Shown piece by piece: positions 1-8,527 of a stretch of DNA of 64,000 bases. Below the pieces are notes generated by a model. The model did not search any database. It was not told the origin of the DNA and worked only from the letters and a program-made list of their open reading frames with translations. Origin of the DNA: Methylobrevis albus. GTDB lineage: Bacteria > Pseudomonadota > Alphaproteobacteria > Rhizobiales > Pleomorphomonadaceae. The first letter of the stretch is position 1. The number at the start of each line of letters is the position of its first letter. The stretch spans positions 62,001 to 126,000 of the forward strand of contig NZ_JADZLT010000052.1 in the NCBI RefSeq assembly GCF_015904235.1. The letters run 5' to 3'. The position numbers and the translations under genes are program-made.

Positions 1-1192
1 CAAGCGTCATGATGTCGGTTCGGATGCTTGCGGGATACTTTGCCATCAGCGGTTCGGGGACCACGAGTTGCACTTTGGCCTGCGTCATCTCGTGAAACTG
101 CGCCTCAGATACGCCCTCCTGCAAGGTCAGCAGGTGCTTCACCGGGATGCGGTCAGCCTCGTTTATGACCTGCCTCCAGCGGTCGCGACATGTAGTCTTG
201 GTGGCGAGCATCCGGAGCCGGGCCGCAGGGAAGGTCGGGTCACGATAGGCAGCCTGCGATGGAAACAAAAAATCCGGCCGCTTGCCAGGTTCCGATTGAG
301 GGCCGTGCTGGAAATCGGTTCCTTCGCGGAACTGCTCCTCGATCAGGATTTCCCGGGTGTGAAGTTCCAGGGATCGTCCCGATCGGGCTTTGCGCCGTTG
401 CAGCACGGTCTGTGCACGGGAAATGAAATCGTCCAAGTTCGTGAAGCCGGCGTGGATCGCGGGGAACTCCACCGCGGCCTCCACGCTGCGGAAGATTTCA
501 AACTCGCATTCGCGCCGCCGCAGAAGCCGCTTGTCGGGCGGCATGCCATGCTCCGCCCGAAGCTCCACCGCTTTTCGCACGATTTCAGCGCCGGTCGGAA
601 ACTTCGCCACCCAGGTGGGCGGGATATCGCCCGGATCGAGCCAGCACTTCGCCGGACCTGCCGCGAAGGGCGGAAACAGCCCGGGTTGCTCGGGAGACCA
701 CATGATGAAGCGCCCGGGCTCAACCGGTCCGAAACGCTCCTCGGCAGTGTCTTCCTCGACTTCGTTGCGGCAAACCCACACATGGCAGCCAATCGCCGCG
801 CCATTGTCGTTGAGCGGGAAGGCAAAAATGGATAGCGCGCCGGTACTCTCGGCATCCAAAAGCGCCGAGGCACCCCCGCCGAAGTTCGTCAGCCGGGTTT
901 CATCCCTTCCGTTCGCCTTCCCCTCAAAGCGCTTGGAATTGTAATAGACTGCCCGGACTTTCCGTACGTCCAAATGAGAATCGACGGCCAGTTCAAACCA
1001 GTAAACCGGGTTCTTCTCGTCCGTCCTGTTGATCGTCGGGAAGATGCGGAAAAGGAACTCCTTTGGGATATAAGGACCTGCCTGATGGGTGCCGTTGGCA
1101 AGCGTGTCGTTGCCGGAGAGTCGTTTGACGCAAAGTGCGATGCCAGGTGCGCAGAACTCGCCAAGCCAATCCGTCAAATCAGACAGCGCCAT
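1..1192 (-). CDS. ecoRIIR: EcoRII-like type IIE restriction endonuclease (C-terminus cut by window edge)
   Basis: An open frame with no stop runs from an ATG at 1192 off the left edge, giving 397 codons. It is collinear with R.EcoRII (404 aa, from memory) over its whole length, including the N-terminal effector domain (about 1-180) and the C-terminal nuclease domain. The catalytic cluster is intact and identically spaced: Asp307 in KRPDFLFP, Tyr316, Lys332 and Arg338 in KTTCRDRWRQ, and Glu345. These correspond to EcoRII D299, Y308, K324, R330 and E337. The C-terminal KHLLTLQEGVSE and VQLVVP blocks follow; only about 15 residues should be missing. The family cleaves before CCWGG and needs two sites. 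The start overlaps the end of vsr by 14 nt, so the genes are co-transcribed. GC content is lower than in the neighbours, which suggests acquisition by transfer. Confidence 0.93.
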   Translation of the reverse strand, partial: MALSDLTDWLGEFCAPGIALCVKRLSGNDTLANGTHQAGPYIPKEFLFRIFPTINRTDEKNPVYWFELAVDSHLDVRKVRAVYYNSKRFEGKANGRDETRLTNFGGGASALLDAESTGALSIFAFPLNDNGAAIGCHVWVCRNEVEEDTAEERFGPVEPGRFIMWSPEQPGLFPPFAAGPAKCWLDPGDIPPTWVAKFPTGAEIVRKAVELRAEHGMPPDKRLLRRRECEFEIFRSVEAAVEFPAIHAGFTNLDDFISRAQTVLQRRKARSGRSLELHTREILIEEQFREGTDFQHGPQSEPGKRPDFLFPSQAAYRDPTFPAARLRMLATKTTCRDRWRQVINEADRIPVKHLLTLQEGVSEAQFHEMTQAKVQLVVPEPLMAKYPASIRTDIMTL

Positions 1193-1646
1193 TCGCCCCT
1201 CCCGCAATCGTCTCTGGTCCCGGACCAGCCACCAGCCACGCGGCGGCCCTGTCCAGCACAGTATCTACCGGCAGGCGTTCGCGCCCCTTGAGTGCGCATT
1301 CCCAGATTGTCAGCACCCGCCAGCCGTCCGCAACAAGGGTGGCCTCCACCACCTTGTCCCGGGCTGTATTTCCTTCGATCTTTGAGCACCAGAACTCTTG
1401 TCTCGTGGCGGGCATCCGGAACAAATGGCAGCTGTGCCCGTGCCAAAAGCAGCCGTGGACAAAGATCACGGCGCGACGGCCAGGGAACACCAAATCGGGC
1501 GAGCCGGGCAACCGTTTGTCGTGGAGCCGGAACCGGAAGCCCCGGGAATGAAGACCGCGCCGTACAATCATCTCCGGCTGCGTGTCTTTCCCGCGGATTC
1601 CTGACATCATCCGGCTTCGGGTTGCGGCGTCAACGACGTCAGGCAA
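1179..1646 (-). CDS. vsr: Very short patch repair (Vsr) endonuclease
   Basis: Vsr nicks 5' of the T in T:G mismatches produced when 5-methylcytosine in CCWGG deaminates, so it repairs the mutagenic cost of the neighbouring methylase. No ATG is available before the conserved [10 protein letters not shown] block, so the start must be a non-ATG codon. I chose the TTG at 1646, which gives 155 aa (E. coli Vsr is 156) and puts every key residue at the E. coli number: Glu25, Asp51, His64, and the zinc ligands Cys66, His71, Cys73 and Cys117 in GCFWHGHSC and WEC. Another TTG at 1676 would add ten residues. The chosen start overlaps the methylase stop by 8 nt, and the gene's 3' end overlaps the restriction gene. 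Confidence 0.93.
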   Translation of the reverse strand: MPDVVDAATRSRMMSGIRGKDTQPEMIVRRGLHSRGFRFRLHDKRLPGSPDLVFPGRRAVIFVHGCFWHGHSCHLFRMPATRQEFWCSKIEGNTARDKVVEATLVADGWRVLTIWECALKGRERLPVDTVLDRAAAWLVAGPGPETIAGGANGAV

Positions 1647-2910
1647 AGAGTTGGGGCCGTTCTTGTTCGGAGGCAACGTCTAGCGAAGCCTTAGTCGTTA
1701 TCCACGGCGCCATGTGTCGAGCAACCGCTTCGATCACCGGAACCGCGACCGAATTTCCGAATTGCTTGTAAGCCTGCGTATCTGAAACCGGGATAACGAA
1801 TTGCGGACTGCCGGAGCGGTCGAAGCCCATGAGTCGGGCGCATTCGCGCGGCGTCAGGCGCCGCGGGTTGTTCTCCGGTCCTCGATCGATAAGAATTTCC
1901 GAGCCATCTTTATAATAGCGCGCGGACAGAGTGCGGGCAACGTCTCCCGGCCCGACGAGCCCGAAGCCGAAGCCGTTCCCCGCCGCCCGGTGCTTCGCGG
2001 CGTAGTCTTGCAGGTAACGCCAGAGATGATCGGTCAGCACATACTTCTGGCTCACCCTGCCGTCGGGGCCTGTAAACGGCCGCTCGGGCGTCTCTGTGCC
2101 GTCTTCCGGATGCAGGATCGAGCTGAGTCTCGGCCCATTCAATGGGGACGGCACGTCTAGATCGTCGAAGGTGAAATCACACTCTTCGCGAAAGCCTGCG
2201 ATCAGGATGCGCTCCCGGTGCTGTGGCACATATCCCTTGGCGTTGATTACGCGCGGCGTGGGAACGTGATATCCAAGATCCCGCAGTCGCGCCATGATCA
2301 CCTTGAAGGTGTGCCCGCGATCATGGTTCACTAGGTTTTTCACGTTCTCAAGCAGAAATGCCTTTGGCCGATGCTCGGCAATGATCCGCGCTACGTCAAA
2401 GAAGAGTGTTCCCTGTGTTTCATCTGCGAAGCCATGCGCGCGGCCAAGAGCGTTTTTCTTCGACACTCCGGCTATACTGAATGGCTGGCAGGGGAATCCG
2501 GCAAGAAGAAGATCGTGCTCCGGTATGTCCTCCGCCTTGACCTTGGTAATGTCACCGGTAATCTCGTGATCGTCATGGGGAAAATTCGCACTGTAGGTCG
2601 TCTGCGCCCAGCGGTCCCATTCCGAGGTGAAAACGCACTTGCCGCCGAATGGTTCAAAGCCCCGGCGAATCCCGCCGATGCCTGCGAACAAGTCAATGAA
2701 ACGGAACGCGGGCTCCTTCAATTCAGGTCCGCCGCGACCGCGCACTAGGTCTTCCAGCACTGTAAGGGCCGCTTGCCGAGGCAAGGACTCGCCTCGTTCC
2801 CAACGATATACCGTCGCAGGTGAGTAGCCCACGAGGGGCGCTAACGCCTCAACGGATATGCCTGCCCGTTCGCGGAGTCGGGAAAAGTTGGAACGGCTCT
2901 CATCAAGCAT
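1639..2910 (-). CDS. dcm: DNA (cytosine-5-)-methyltransferase, Dcm/M.EcoRII type, with N-terminal HTH
   Basis: This is the modification enzyme of the R-M operon, expected to methylate the inner C of CCWGG with S-adenosylmethionine. Visible C5-methylase motifs in order are I ([15 protein letters not shown], about 72-86), IV with catalytic Cys141 in [10 protein letters not shown] (ENV, 188-190), VIII (PQHRER, 229-234), a target-recognition region with [15 protein letters not shown] very like Dcm, and X ([10 protein letters not shown], about 383-392). Residues 8-45 form an XRE-like helix-turn-helix, as in M.EcoRII, which represses its own promoter. The ATG at 2910 has an AGGGG ribosome site 6 nt upstream; a TTG 18 nt further up is less likely. 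It is the first gene of the operon. Confidence 0.94.
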   Translation of the reverse strand: MLDESRSNFSRLRERAGISVEALAPLVGYSPATVYRWERGESLPRQAALTVLEDLVRGRGGPELKEPAFRFIDLFAGIGGIRRGFEPFGGKCVFTSEWDRWAQTTYSANFPHDDHEITGDITKVKAEDIPEHDLLLAGFPCQPFSIAGVSKKNALGRAHGFADETQGTLFFDVARIIAEHRPKAFLLENVKNLVNHDRGHTFKVIMARLRDLGYHVPTPRVINAKGYVPQHRERILIAGFREECDFTFDDLDVPSPLNGPRLSSILHPEDGTETPERPFTGPDGRVSQKYVLTDHLWRYLQDYAAKHRAAGNGFGFGLVGPGDVARTLSARYYKDGSEILIDRGPENNPRRLTPRECARLMGFDRSGSPQFVIPVSDTQAYKQFGNSVAVPVIEAVARHMAPWITTKASLDVASEQERPQLFA

Positions 2911-2959
2911 GCTTTGCCCCTGGGTCAATTTTTATCATTATTGCAACATCTGACACAGG

Positions 2960-2980
2960 AAAACAAGAACAAAACAAGAA
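2960..2980 (-). promoter_or_regulatory. Tandem 10-bp direct repeats upstream of the R-M operon
   Basis: Two exact copies of AAAACAAGAA (plus strand), at 2960-2969 and 2971-2980, lie about 50-70 nt upstream of the methylase ATG. Their 11-bp period places them on the same face of the helix. The position fits an operator or activator site near the promoter of dcm-vsr-ecoRIIR, and the helix-turn-helix of the methylase is a natural candidate ligand. This is an inference from position and symmetry only. Confidence 0.4.
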
Positions 2981-3034
2981 TATTTGCACCGCGACGGGCG
3001 GCGACGGGTTTCAGTCTGTATCAAGGGGCGAACC

Positions 3035-4072
3035 CTAAGCCCCGCCCTCCCGCCTCCCCGTACTCTCCCGCTCGATCAGCCGATACGGCATCTCCACCGT
3101 CGCGTCCGCCGGGCGCTTCTCCGCGATCGCGGCGAGCAGCATGTGCATGGCGGTGGCGCCGAGTTCGTAGCGGTGGGTCAGGATGCTGGAGATCGAGGGG
3201 CAGGCGGCGCTCATCGTGTCGACGTCGTTGAAGCCGAGGATGCCGAGGTCCTGGGGGATGCGCACGCGGCGGCGGAGGCACTCGAACATCGCGCCGAGGG
3301 CGATGTCGTCGTTGTTGGCCTGGATGGCGTCGGCGCCGACGGGGCGGGCGAACAGCTCCGAGCAGAGGCTGGAGCCGACCGAGACGGAGGAGGGCTTCGT
3401 CGTCGTCACGATCAGGGCGGGATCGTAGAGGCCGCGCGCCTGCATCACCCGGGTGTAGCCGGCGAGGCGCTGCTGCGAGCGGCGGTCCATCTGGGCGGCG
3501 AGGAAGGCGACGCGGCGGTAGCCGCGCGCGAGCAGGTGCTCGGTGCCTTCGGCGGCGGCGGCCTCGTGCGAGAAGCCGACCTGCATGTCGATCGGCTCGG
3601 CGGTCAGCTCCATGATCTCGACGATCGGGCACTGGCAGCCCTTCAGCAGCCGCACCGCCTCGGCGGTGTGTTCGGTGCCGGTGACGAGCAGGGCGGCCGG
3701 GCTCTGCCCGGCGAAGACGCGGACGAGGTTTTCCTCGCGGAGCTGGGAATACTCGGTGGTGCCGAGCTGGATCTGGTAGGGCGTGTCGTCCACCGCGTCG
3801 TAGATGCCGCGCAGCACCTCGGAGAACACCGAATTGGTGATCGACGGGATGATGACGCCGATGACGTTGGTGCGGGCGGCGGCGAGCTGGCTGGCCGCGA
3901 GATTGGTGACGTAGCCGAGCTTCTCGACCGCCTTCTGGACACGGCGGCGCAGGGGCTCGGAGACCGCGTCCGGATTGCGCAGCACGCGGGAGGCGGTGGC
4001 CGGGCTCACATCCGCCGCTTGCGCAACCTCCTGCAAGGTCGGCTTACCGGACCCACGACGGACTCTGGCCAT
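3035..4072 (-). CDS. gntR: LacI-family transcriptional regulator, gluconate-repressor (GntR) type
   Basis: 345 aa. An N-terminal LacI helix-turn-helix (about residues 12-35, TLQEVAQAADVSPATASRVL) and hinge helix are followed by a periplasmic-binding-protein-like sensor domain (about 65-340). The protein most resembles the gluconate-utilisation repressors of the LacI family, which release DNA on binding gluconate or 6-phosphogluconate. It lies downstream of, and on the same strand as, gntK and a TRAP transporter, so it probably controls them through the 18-bp palindrome at 7660-7677, whose central CG is typical of LacI operators. A strong hairpin separates it from dctP, so its own expression may be partly independent. 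Ligand assignment is inferred from context. Confidence 0.85.
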   Translation of the reverse strand: MARVRRGSGKPTLQEVAQAADVSPATASRVLRNPDAVSEPLRRRVQKAVEKLGYVTNLAASQLAAARTNVIGVIIPSITNSVFSEVLRGIYDAVDDTPYQIQLGTTEYSQLREENLVRVFAGQSPAALLVTGTEHTAEAVRLLKGCQCPIVEIMELTAEPIDMQVGFSHEAAAAEGTEHLLARGYRRVAFLAAQMDRRSQQRLAGYTRVMQARGLYDPALIVTTTKPSSVSVGSSLCSELFARPVGADAIQANNDDIALGAMFECLRRRVRIPQDLGILGFNDVDTMSAACPSISSILTHRYELGATAMHMLLAAIAEKRPADATVEMPYRLIERESTGRREGGA

Positions 4073-4190
4073 CTGGCGACGTTTTCACCCCTGCGACTGC
4101 GCCCCGGCGGCACCCGAGCGCGGCACCATGAAGCGTTCGTACCATCAGCTGTCAATTGGCATGATGACCGCGCCGACGCGGCGACGCGAG

Positions 4191-4218
4191 GGCCGGGGCC
4201 GCCGAAGCGGCCCCGGCC
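4191..4218 (-). terminator. Hairpin between dctP and the LacI regulator gene
   Basis: A perfect 12-bp GC-rich inverted repeat with a CGAA loop begins 7 nt after the dctP stop codon. There is no U-tract on the minus strand, so it is a weak or attenuating terminator, or an mRNA 3'-end stabiliser. It would make the TRAP genes more abundant than the downstream regulator. Confidence 0.6.
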
Positions 4219-4224
4219 GGGCTG

Positions 4225-5220
4225 TCAGTTCGCGGTACGGACTTCGGCGAGCGAGGCCTGCACGGCGTTCCAGACCTCGGGCGAGAGCGCCCCGGTCACC
4301 TTGGAGATCACCGGATCGGCCATCGCCGCGACCTTGGCGAGCTCCTCGGGCGTCATCACGGTGACTTCCATGCCCTCGGCCTTCAGCGCCTCGACGGCCT
4401 TGCTCGACGCCGCGCGCGAATACTCGCGCTCGAAGTCGCGCGAGGCGACGGCGGCCTGACGGATCACCTCCTGGTCGGCGGCGCTGAGGCCGTCCCACCA
4501 GGACTTGCTGGCGAGCACGATCCACGGGCTGTAGACGTGGTTGGTGATGGTCAGATACTTCTGCACCTCGAAGAAGCGCGACGACTGGATCGTCGTAACG
4601 GGGTTCTCCTGGCCGTCCACCGTGCGCATCTCGAGCGCCGTGAAGAGCTCGGAGAAGGCCAGCGGGATCGGGCTCGCGCCGGTGGCGGCGAAGGTGTCGA
4701 GGAACACCGGGTTCTGCATGACGCGCAGCTTGATGCCGGCGAGATCCTCGGCGGTCGCGATCGGGCGCACGCTGTTGGTCAGGTTGCGGAAGCCGTTCTC
4801 CCAGTAGACGAGGCCGACGAGGCCCTGGGCGTCGAGCGTCTCGAGCAGCGCCTGGCCCGCCGGGCCGTCCAGCACATGGTCGGCTTCCTTCTCGTTGGCG
4901 AACAGGAACGGCACGTCCCAGACGCCGAAGTCGGGGATCAGGCCGACGAGGGTGGCGGTGGAGCCGACCATCATCTCCTGGGCGCCGCCGATCAGCGCGT
5001 TCTGCATCTGCAGGTCCGGGCCGAGCGTGCCGCCGCCGAAGGTGTCCATCTTCAGGCGCCCCTCGCTGAGGCGGTCGATTTCCTTCGCGAGGAACCGCGC
5101 GCCCTCGCCCTGGGTGCTCTCCTCGTTGAGCCCGTAGCCGAAGCGGATGGTTACGTCCTGCGCCAGCGCCGGAACGGTGCCGAGCGCCAGGGCCAGCATG
5201 GCCAGCATTGCCTTCTTCAT
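4225..5220 (-). CDS. dctP: TRAP transporter solute-binding protein (DctP family)
   Basis: 331 aa, with a cleavable signal peptide (MKKAMLAMLALALGTVPALA) followed by the DctP fold. Conserved features include the Arg-containing substrate strand (KLRVMQNPVF, about 165-174) and the FSELFTALEMRTVDGQENP block that contacts the ligand carboxylate. It captures a sugar acid or other carboxylate in the periplasm and delivers it to the DctQM membrane pair encoded immediately upstream. Linkage to gluconokinase and a GntR-type LacI regulator suggests gluconate or a related sugar acid as the ligand. Confidence 0.92.
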   Translation of the reverse strand: MKKAMLAMLALALGTVPALAQDVTIRFGYGLNEESTQGEGARFLAKEIDRLSEGRLKMDTFGGGTLGPDLQMQNALIGGAQEMMVGSTATLVGLIPDFGVWDVPFLFANEKEADHVLDGPAGQALLETLDAQGLVGLVYWENGFRNLTNSVRPIATAEDLAGIKLRVMQNPVFLDTFAATGASPIPLAFSELFTALEMRTVDGQENPVTTIQSSRFFEVQKYLTITNHVYSPWIVLASKSWWDGLSAADQEVIRQAAVASRDFEREYSRAASSKAVEALKAEGMEVTVMTPEELAKVAAMADPVISKVTGALSPEVWNAVQASLAEVRTAN

Positions 5221-5283
5221 GGTGTTTCCTCCGATTGAACTTAAGTCTTAGCCGGTACCGCCGACTGCGGATCTCGGGTTCTT

Positions 5284-6561
5284 CTAGTAGAGCCAGCTCG
5301 CCGGAACGGTGATGAGCTCCGGCACGAGGATGAACAGCAGGATCAGGGTGGTATAGGCGACGACATAGGGCCAGGCGCCGCTGATCACGCCCTCGAGCCT
5401 GATCTTTGCAACCCCCGCCGCGACGTTGAGCACTGTGCCGACCGGGGGCGTCAGCAGGCCGACCGCGCCGACCATGACGAAGATCACGCCGAAATAGTGC
5501 GGGTCGATGCCGGCCGCCCGCGCGATCGGCGCCAGCACGGGCCCAAGGATCAGGATTGTCGGGGTGAGGTCCATGGCGGTGCCGACCACCGTCAGCAGCA
5601 CCACGATCATCAGCATCAGCAGCTTGGGCTGCTCGACGAGGGGGCCGAGCAGTTCGATCACCTGGCGCGGCAGGTTGGCGAGCGTGATCATGTACGAGGT
5701 GACGAGGGCCGCCGCGACGAGGAACATGACGACGGCCGTCGTCTTGGCCGCCTTCACGAACAGTTCGGGCAGGTCCGCCACCTTGATGCCGCGGTAGACG
5801 AACATGCCGACGAACAGGGCGTAGACGGCCGCCACGACGGCGGCCTCCGTCGGCGTGAACAGGCCGAAGCGCAGGCCGCCGATGATGATCACCGGCAGCA
5901 TCAGCGCCCAGCCGGCCCCCGCGAGCGCCCGCAGCCGCGCCGACCAGCTCTGGCGGGGAATGGTCGGCGTGTCGCCCTTGCGCGCGACGAAGGTCCAGGT
6001 GGCGACCAGCGCTCCCGCCATCATCAGGCCGGGGGCGATGCCGGCCATGAACAGCTTGGTGATCGAGACGTTGGTCGCCACCCCGTAGATGATGAACGAC
6101 ATCGACGGCGGGATGATCGGCGCGATGACGCCGCCCGACGCGATCAGCCCGGTCGACTTGTTCATGTCGTAGCCGGCGCCGCGCATCATCGGGATCAGGA
6201 TGGTCGCGAGCGCCGCGGTGTCGGCGATCGCCGAGCCGGAGAGGCTGGCCAGCAGCAAGGCCGCGCCGATGGTGACGTAGCCGAGGCCGCCGCGCATGTG
6301 CCCGAACAGCGACACGGCGAGGTCGACGATGCGCCGCGAGATGCCGCCGGCGTTCATCAGCTCGCCGGCGAGCAGGAACAGCGGCACCGCCAGCAGCGGG
6401 AAGCTGTCGGCGCCGGCGATCATGTTCTGCGCGATGAGCTGGGCGTTGAAATAGCCGAGGTGCATCATCAGCGCGATGCCGGACAGCATCAGCGCGAAGG
6501 CGATCGGCATGCCGAACACCATCAGCCCGAGCAGGACCCCGGTGAAAATCAGGATTGTCAT
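5284..6561 (-). CDS. dctM: TRAP transporter large permease subunit (DctM family)
   Basis: 425 aa, very hydrophobic, with about 12 predicted membrane segments and typical DctM motifs (GSAIADTAAL, IPPSMSFIIYG, DLTPTILI, TPPVGTVLNV). It is the ion-coupled translocating subunit. The ATG at 6561 overlaps the dctQ stop codon in an ATGA junction, so an upstream frame extension is not coding. It ends 63 nt before dctP. Together with DctQ and DctP it forms a Na+-driven, ATP-independent importer. Confidence 0.93.
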   Translation of the reverse strand: MTILIFTGVLLGLMVFGMPIAFALMLSGIALMMHLGYFNAQLIAQNMIAGADSFPLLAVPLFLLAGELMNAGGISRRIVDLAVSLFGHMRGGLGYVTIGAALLLASLSGSAIADTAALATILIPMMRGAGYDMNKSTGLIASGGVIAPIIPPSMSFIIYGVATNVSITKLFMAGIAPGLMMAGALVATWTFVARKGDTPTIPRQSWSARLRALAGAGWALMLPVIIIGGLRFGLFTPTEAAVVAAVYALFVGMFVYRGIKVADLPELFVKAAKTTAVVMFLVAAALVTSYMITLANLPRQVIELLGPLVEQPKLLMLMIVVLLTVVGTAMDLTPTILILGPVLAPIARAAGIDPHYFGVIFVMVGAVGLLTPPVGTVLNVAAGVAKIRLEGVISGAWPYVVAYTTLILLFILVPELITVPASWLY

Positions 6562-7094
6562 GGCTTTGCATCCGGGTGGACGTCGGCGACGTCGACGGTT
6601 TCCTGCACCTGGACGAGTTCGTCGGCATCGAGCCGGCCGAGGAGGGCGCGCAGGGTATCGATCAGGTAGATGAGGCCCATGCCGATGGCGGAGGCGAGGC
6701 CGGCCGCGGCGAAGACGGCGACGGGGAGGCCGGTGAGCGGCGACACGGTGCGCAAGCCGACCAGCGTCTGGGTCCAGCTCCCTTGCGCGAACAGCGCCAG
6801 CGCGAACAGGATCAGCGCGTTGCAGAACACCAGCGACAGGCGCCGGCCCCAGACGGGCATTGCGCGCACCACCATGTCGATGCCGATGTGCGAGCGCTCG
6901 CGCACCGCGATGATCGCCCCGAGGAAGATCAGCCAGACGAAGGCGAGCCGCGAGACCTCGTCGGCGACCGCGATGCCGGAGTGGAAGACGTAGCGGCCGA
7001 CGACATTGGCGAACAGCAGGACCATGATCAGGCCGAGCAGCAAGGCCATCAGATATTCGGTCCAGCGCTGCAGGCGGTCTGCAAGGCGTGTCAT
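6558..7094 (-). CDS. dctQ: TRAP transporter small permease subunit (DctQ family)
   Basis: 178 aa with four hydrophobic helices (about 12-33, 48-62, 87-105 and 125-148), the DctQ topology. The motif FVWLIFLGAIIAVRERSHIG (about residues 52-71) is the family's conserved core. It joins DctM in the inner membrane and docks the loaded binding protein. Its start overlaps the gntK stop by ATGA and its stop overlaps the dctM start the same way, so gntK, dctQ and dctM are translationally coupled. Confidence 0.9.
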   Translation of the reverse strand: MTRLADRLQRWTEYLMALLLGLIMVLLFANVVGRYVFHSGIAVADEVSRLAFVWLIFLGAIIAVRERSHIGIDMVVRAMPVWGRRLSLVFCNALILFALALFAQGSWTQTLVGLRTVSPLTGLPVAVFAAAGLASAIGMGLIYLIDTLRALLGRLDADELVQVQETVDVADVHPDAKP

Positions 7095-7600
7095 CGCTCT
7101 CTCCGCGACAGGGCCGCAACGGCCAGTTTCACGATGTCGGCAACCGGCGTCTCGACCGAGACCGTCAGGCCCGCCTCGTCATCGCCGAGCGGATCGAGGA
7201 TCGCGAACTGGCTGTCCAGCATGGCGGGGGGCATGAAGTGGCCGGTCCGCTCCGCCATGCGGCGCGCCAGCACCGCGTGTGGTCCGTCGAGATGGAGGAA
7301 GAAGCCGCCGCGCTTCGGGCGGCGCAGGATGTCGCGGTAGCCGCGCTTCAGCGCCGAGCAGGCGACCACGATACCGGTTTCATCGGACGACCGGGCGATA
7401 TGGGCCGCGATGTCGTCGAGCCAGGCGGCACGGTCGGCGTCCTCGAGCGGGCGGCCGCTGCTCATCAGCGCGATGTTGCGCGGCGGATGCAGGCTGTCGC
7501 CCTCGAGAAACGGGCTGCCGAGCGCCGCGGCGAGCGCCTCACCGACGGTGGACTTGCCGCAGCCGGCAACCCCCATCACCAAGACCGGTCCGACATGCAA
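7091..7600 (-). CDS. gntK: Gluconokinase
   Basis: About 169 aa, the normal GntK size. It phosphorylates gluconate to 6-phosphogluconate for the Entner-Doudoroff or pentose phosphate pathway. A Walker A P-loop (GVAGCGKST, about 10-18) is followed by GDSLHPPRNIALMSSGRPLEDADR, the gluconate-binding and base region of this kinase family, and CSALKRGYRDILR. The start is probably the TTG at 7600, because GGAGGG lies 6 nt upstream of it; an earlier TTG at 7615 precedes that ribosome site. It is the first gene of the operon gntK-dctQ-dctM-dctP, which identifies the transported compound as gluconate-like. Confidence 0.9.
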   Translation of the reverse strand: MHVGPVLVMGVAGCGKSTVGEALAAALGSPFLEGDSLHPPRNIALMSSGRPLEDADRAAWLDDIAAHIARSSDETGIVVACSALKRGYRDILRRPKRGGFFLHLDGPHAVLARRMAERTGHFMPPAMLDSQFAILDPLGDDEAGLTVSVETPVADIVKLAVAALSRRER

Positions 7601-7659
7601 CACCGACCCTCCCAAGCCGATCGGGCGTGTTCGCCCCGCGCTCTTGCGGCGCTGGCGTG

Positions 7660-7690
7660 AAAGATAGCGCTATCTTTGCGCCGGGGTCAA
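7660..7690 (-). promoter_or_regulatory. Promoter and LacI-type operator of the gntK-dctQMP operon
   Basis: AAAGATAGCGCTATCTTT at 7660-7677 is a perfect 18-bp palindrome with the central CG typical of LacI-family operators. On the minus strand a TTGACC hexamer (7690-7685) is followed after 18 nt by TATCTT (7666-7661), a good sigma-70 promoter. The operator covers the spacer and -10, so binding of the LacI/GntR protein would block polymerase. A second palindrome, TCAATCGATTGA at 7687-7698, overlaps the -35 and may be an extra site. Confidence 0.75.
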
Positions 7691-7699
7691 TCGATTGAA

Positions 7700-8077
7700 A
7701 GCCGGTTCGGTGTGGATGGCGCGCGTCCGGCCCCGACCGGACATTGCATTGGCGCAGGCCTGATCCCGGCCGCCTGGGCGTAGCGAGACACGGTCCGCGA
7801 GCATCGCATCCCCTCGGGGGGGCGGGCTGCAAAGACGCCGCCCGAGCTGTCAGGGGGATGGCTCGCGCGGCTCGAAGGCCGGCGAAATGCAGGCTTTTCT
7901 CAGCACGACCAAGCGCTGTTACGAACCGGCGCCTTCAGGCTCGTCGCCGCGGACATGCGGGCCTTGAAGTGGGGGGAGGCGGGGCGGCAGGATGCATGCC
8001 GGAGGAGGGCCGTGCGTTCGTCCCCGCCGAGCTGGCGATGCCGCCGGTCATGCACGGATGCCGGGCCGGAGCGCGCC
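7700..8077 (+). other. Intergenic region with no supported gene
   Basis: Open frames here have low-complexity, arginine-rich translations and no ribosome site or family resemblance. I see no RNA gene. The region separates the gluconate operon from a run of small plus-strand genes and presumably holds their promoter, which I could not locate. Confidence 0.4.
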
Positions 8078-8443
8078 ATGGTCAAGTATGAAAGCATGCG
8101 CGCCGAACTTCTCGGCACCCTCAGGTGTCTCGGCAATGCCCGATGCCAGATCGACTGCTGGGTGCACGGCAAGTTTCCCGCGGGCGTCGAGTACGAAGAT
8201 TTCGGCTTGCACGTCCATTTCCTGTTCGATGACACGCTTCTCTCGGAAGATCCGGAACGTACGATCGGGTTCATTCTCGAAACCGCAGCCGAGGCGGCGG
8301 CGATCAAGAAACTGTGCGATAGTCTGGAATTGATCTTCGGCAGGTACGGCACGGAGCTCGCCGATGCCGACGACATCTCGAAGCCGGAATGGGTCGACGT
8401 CATTCGGTCGGCGCGTGAGGCGTCAGACGTCTTCGGTCTGTAG
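8078..8443 (+). CDS. Small SCO4402-like protein, possible orphan immunity protein
   Basis: 121 aa, acidic. The pattern MRAELLGTLRCL at the N-terminus, then a YEDFGLHVHFLFDDTLL segment, a run of helices, and EWVDVIRSAREA at the end resembles the SCO4402 group, which is common in contact-dependent or secreted-toxin immunity clusters. I chose the ATG at 8078 because residues upstream of it lose the family pattern and become arginine-rich. It is followed by two more small genes on the same strand. No toxin is visible upstream, so it may be an orphan. Family assignment is from memory of the pattern and is moderately certain. Confidence 0.6.
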   Translation: MVKYESMRAELLGTLRCLGNARCQIDCWVHGKFPAGVEYEDFGLHVHFLFDDTLLSEDPERTIGFILETAAEAAAIKKLCDSLELIFGRYGTELADADDISKPEWVDVIRSAREASDVFGL

Positions 8444-8527
8444 AGGGCTCGAGCCGGGCTGCGGCCAGGTCACCGTCTGACCGCCGTGCGCCGGCTCGTC
8501 GCGCCAGAGCCGCACGGGGAGCGGGCC

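Noticed and set aside
4145-6628. An 827-codon minus-strand frame overlapping dctP and dctM
   Set aside because: It is in a different reading frame from the clear DctP and DctM proteins, which explain the DNA completely.
7744-8091. Possible 115-codon gene or toxin remnant before the immunity-like island
   Set aside because: No toxin-tip pattern, ribosome site or family resemblance in any frame; left as intergenic.
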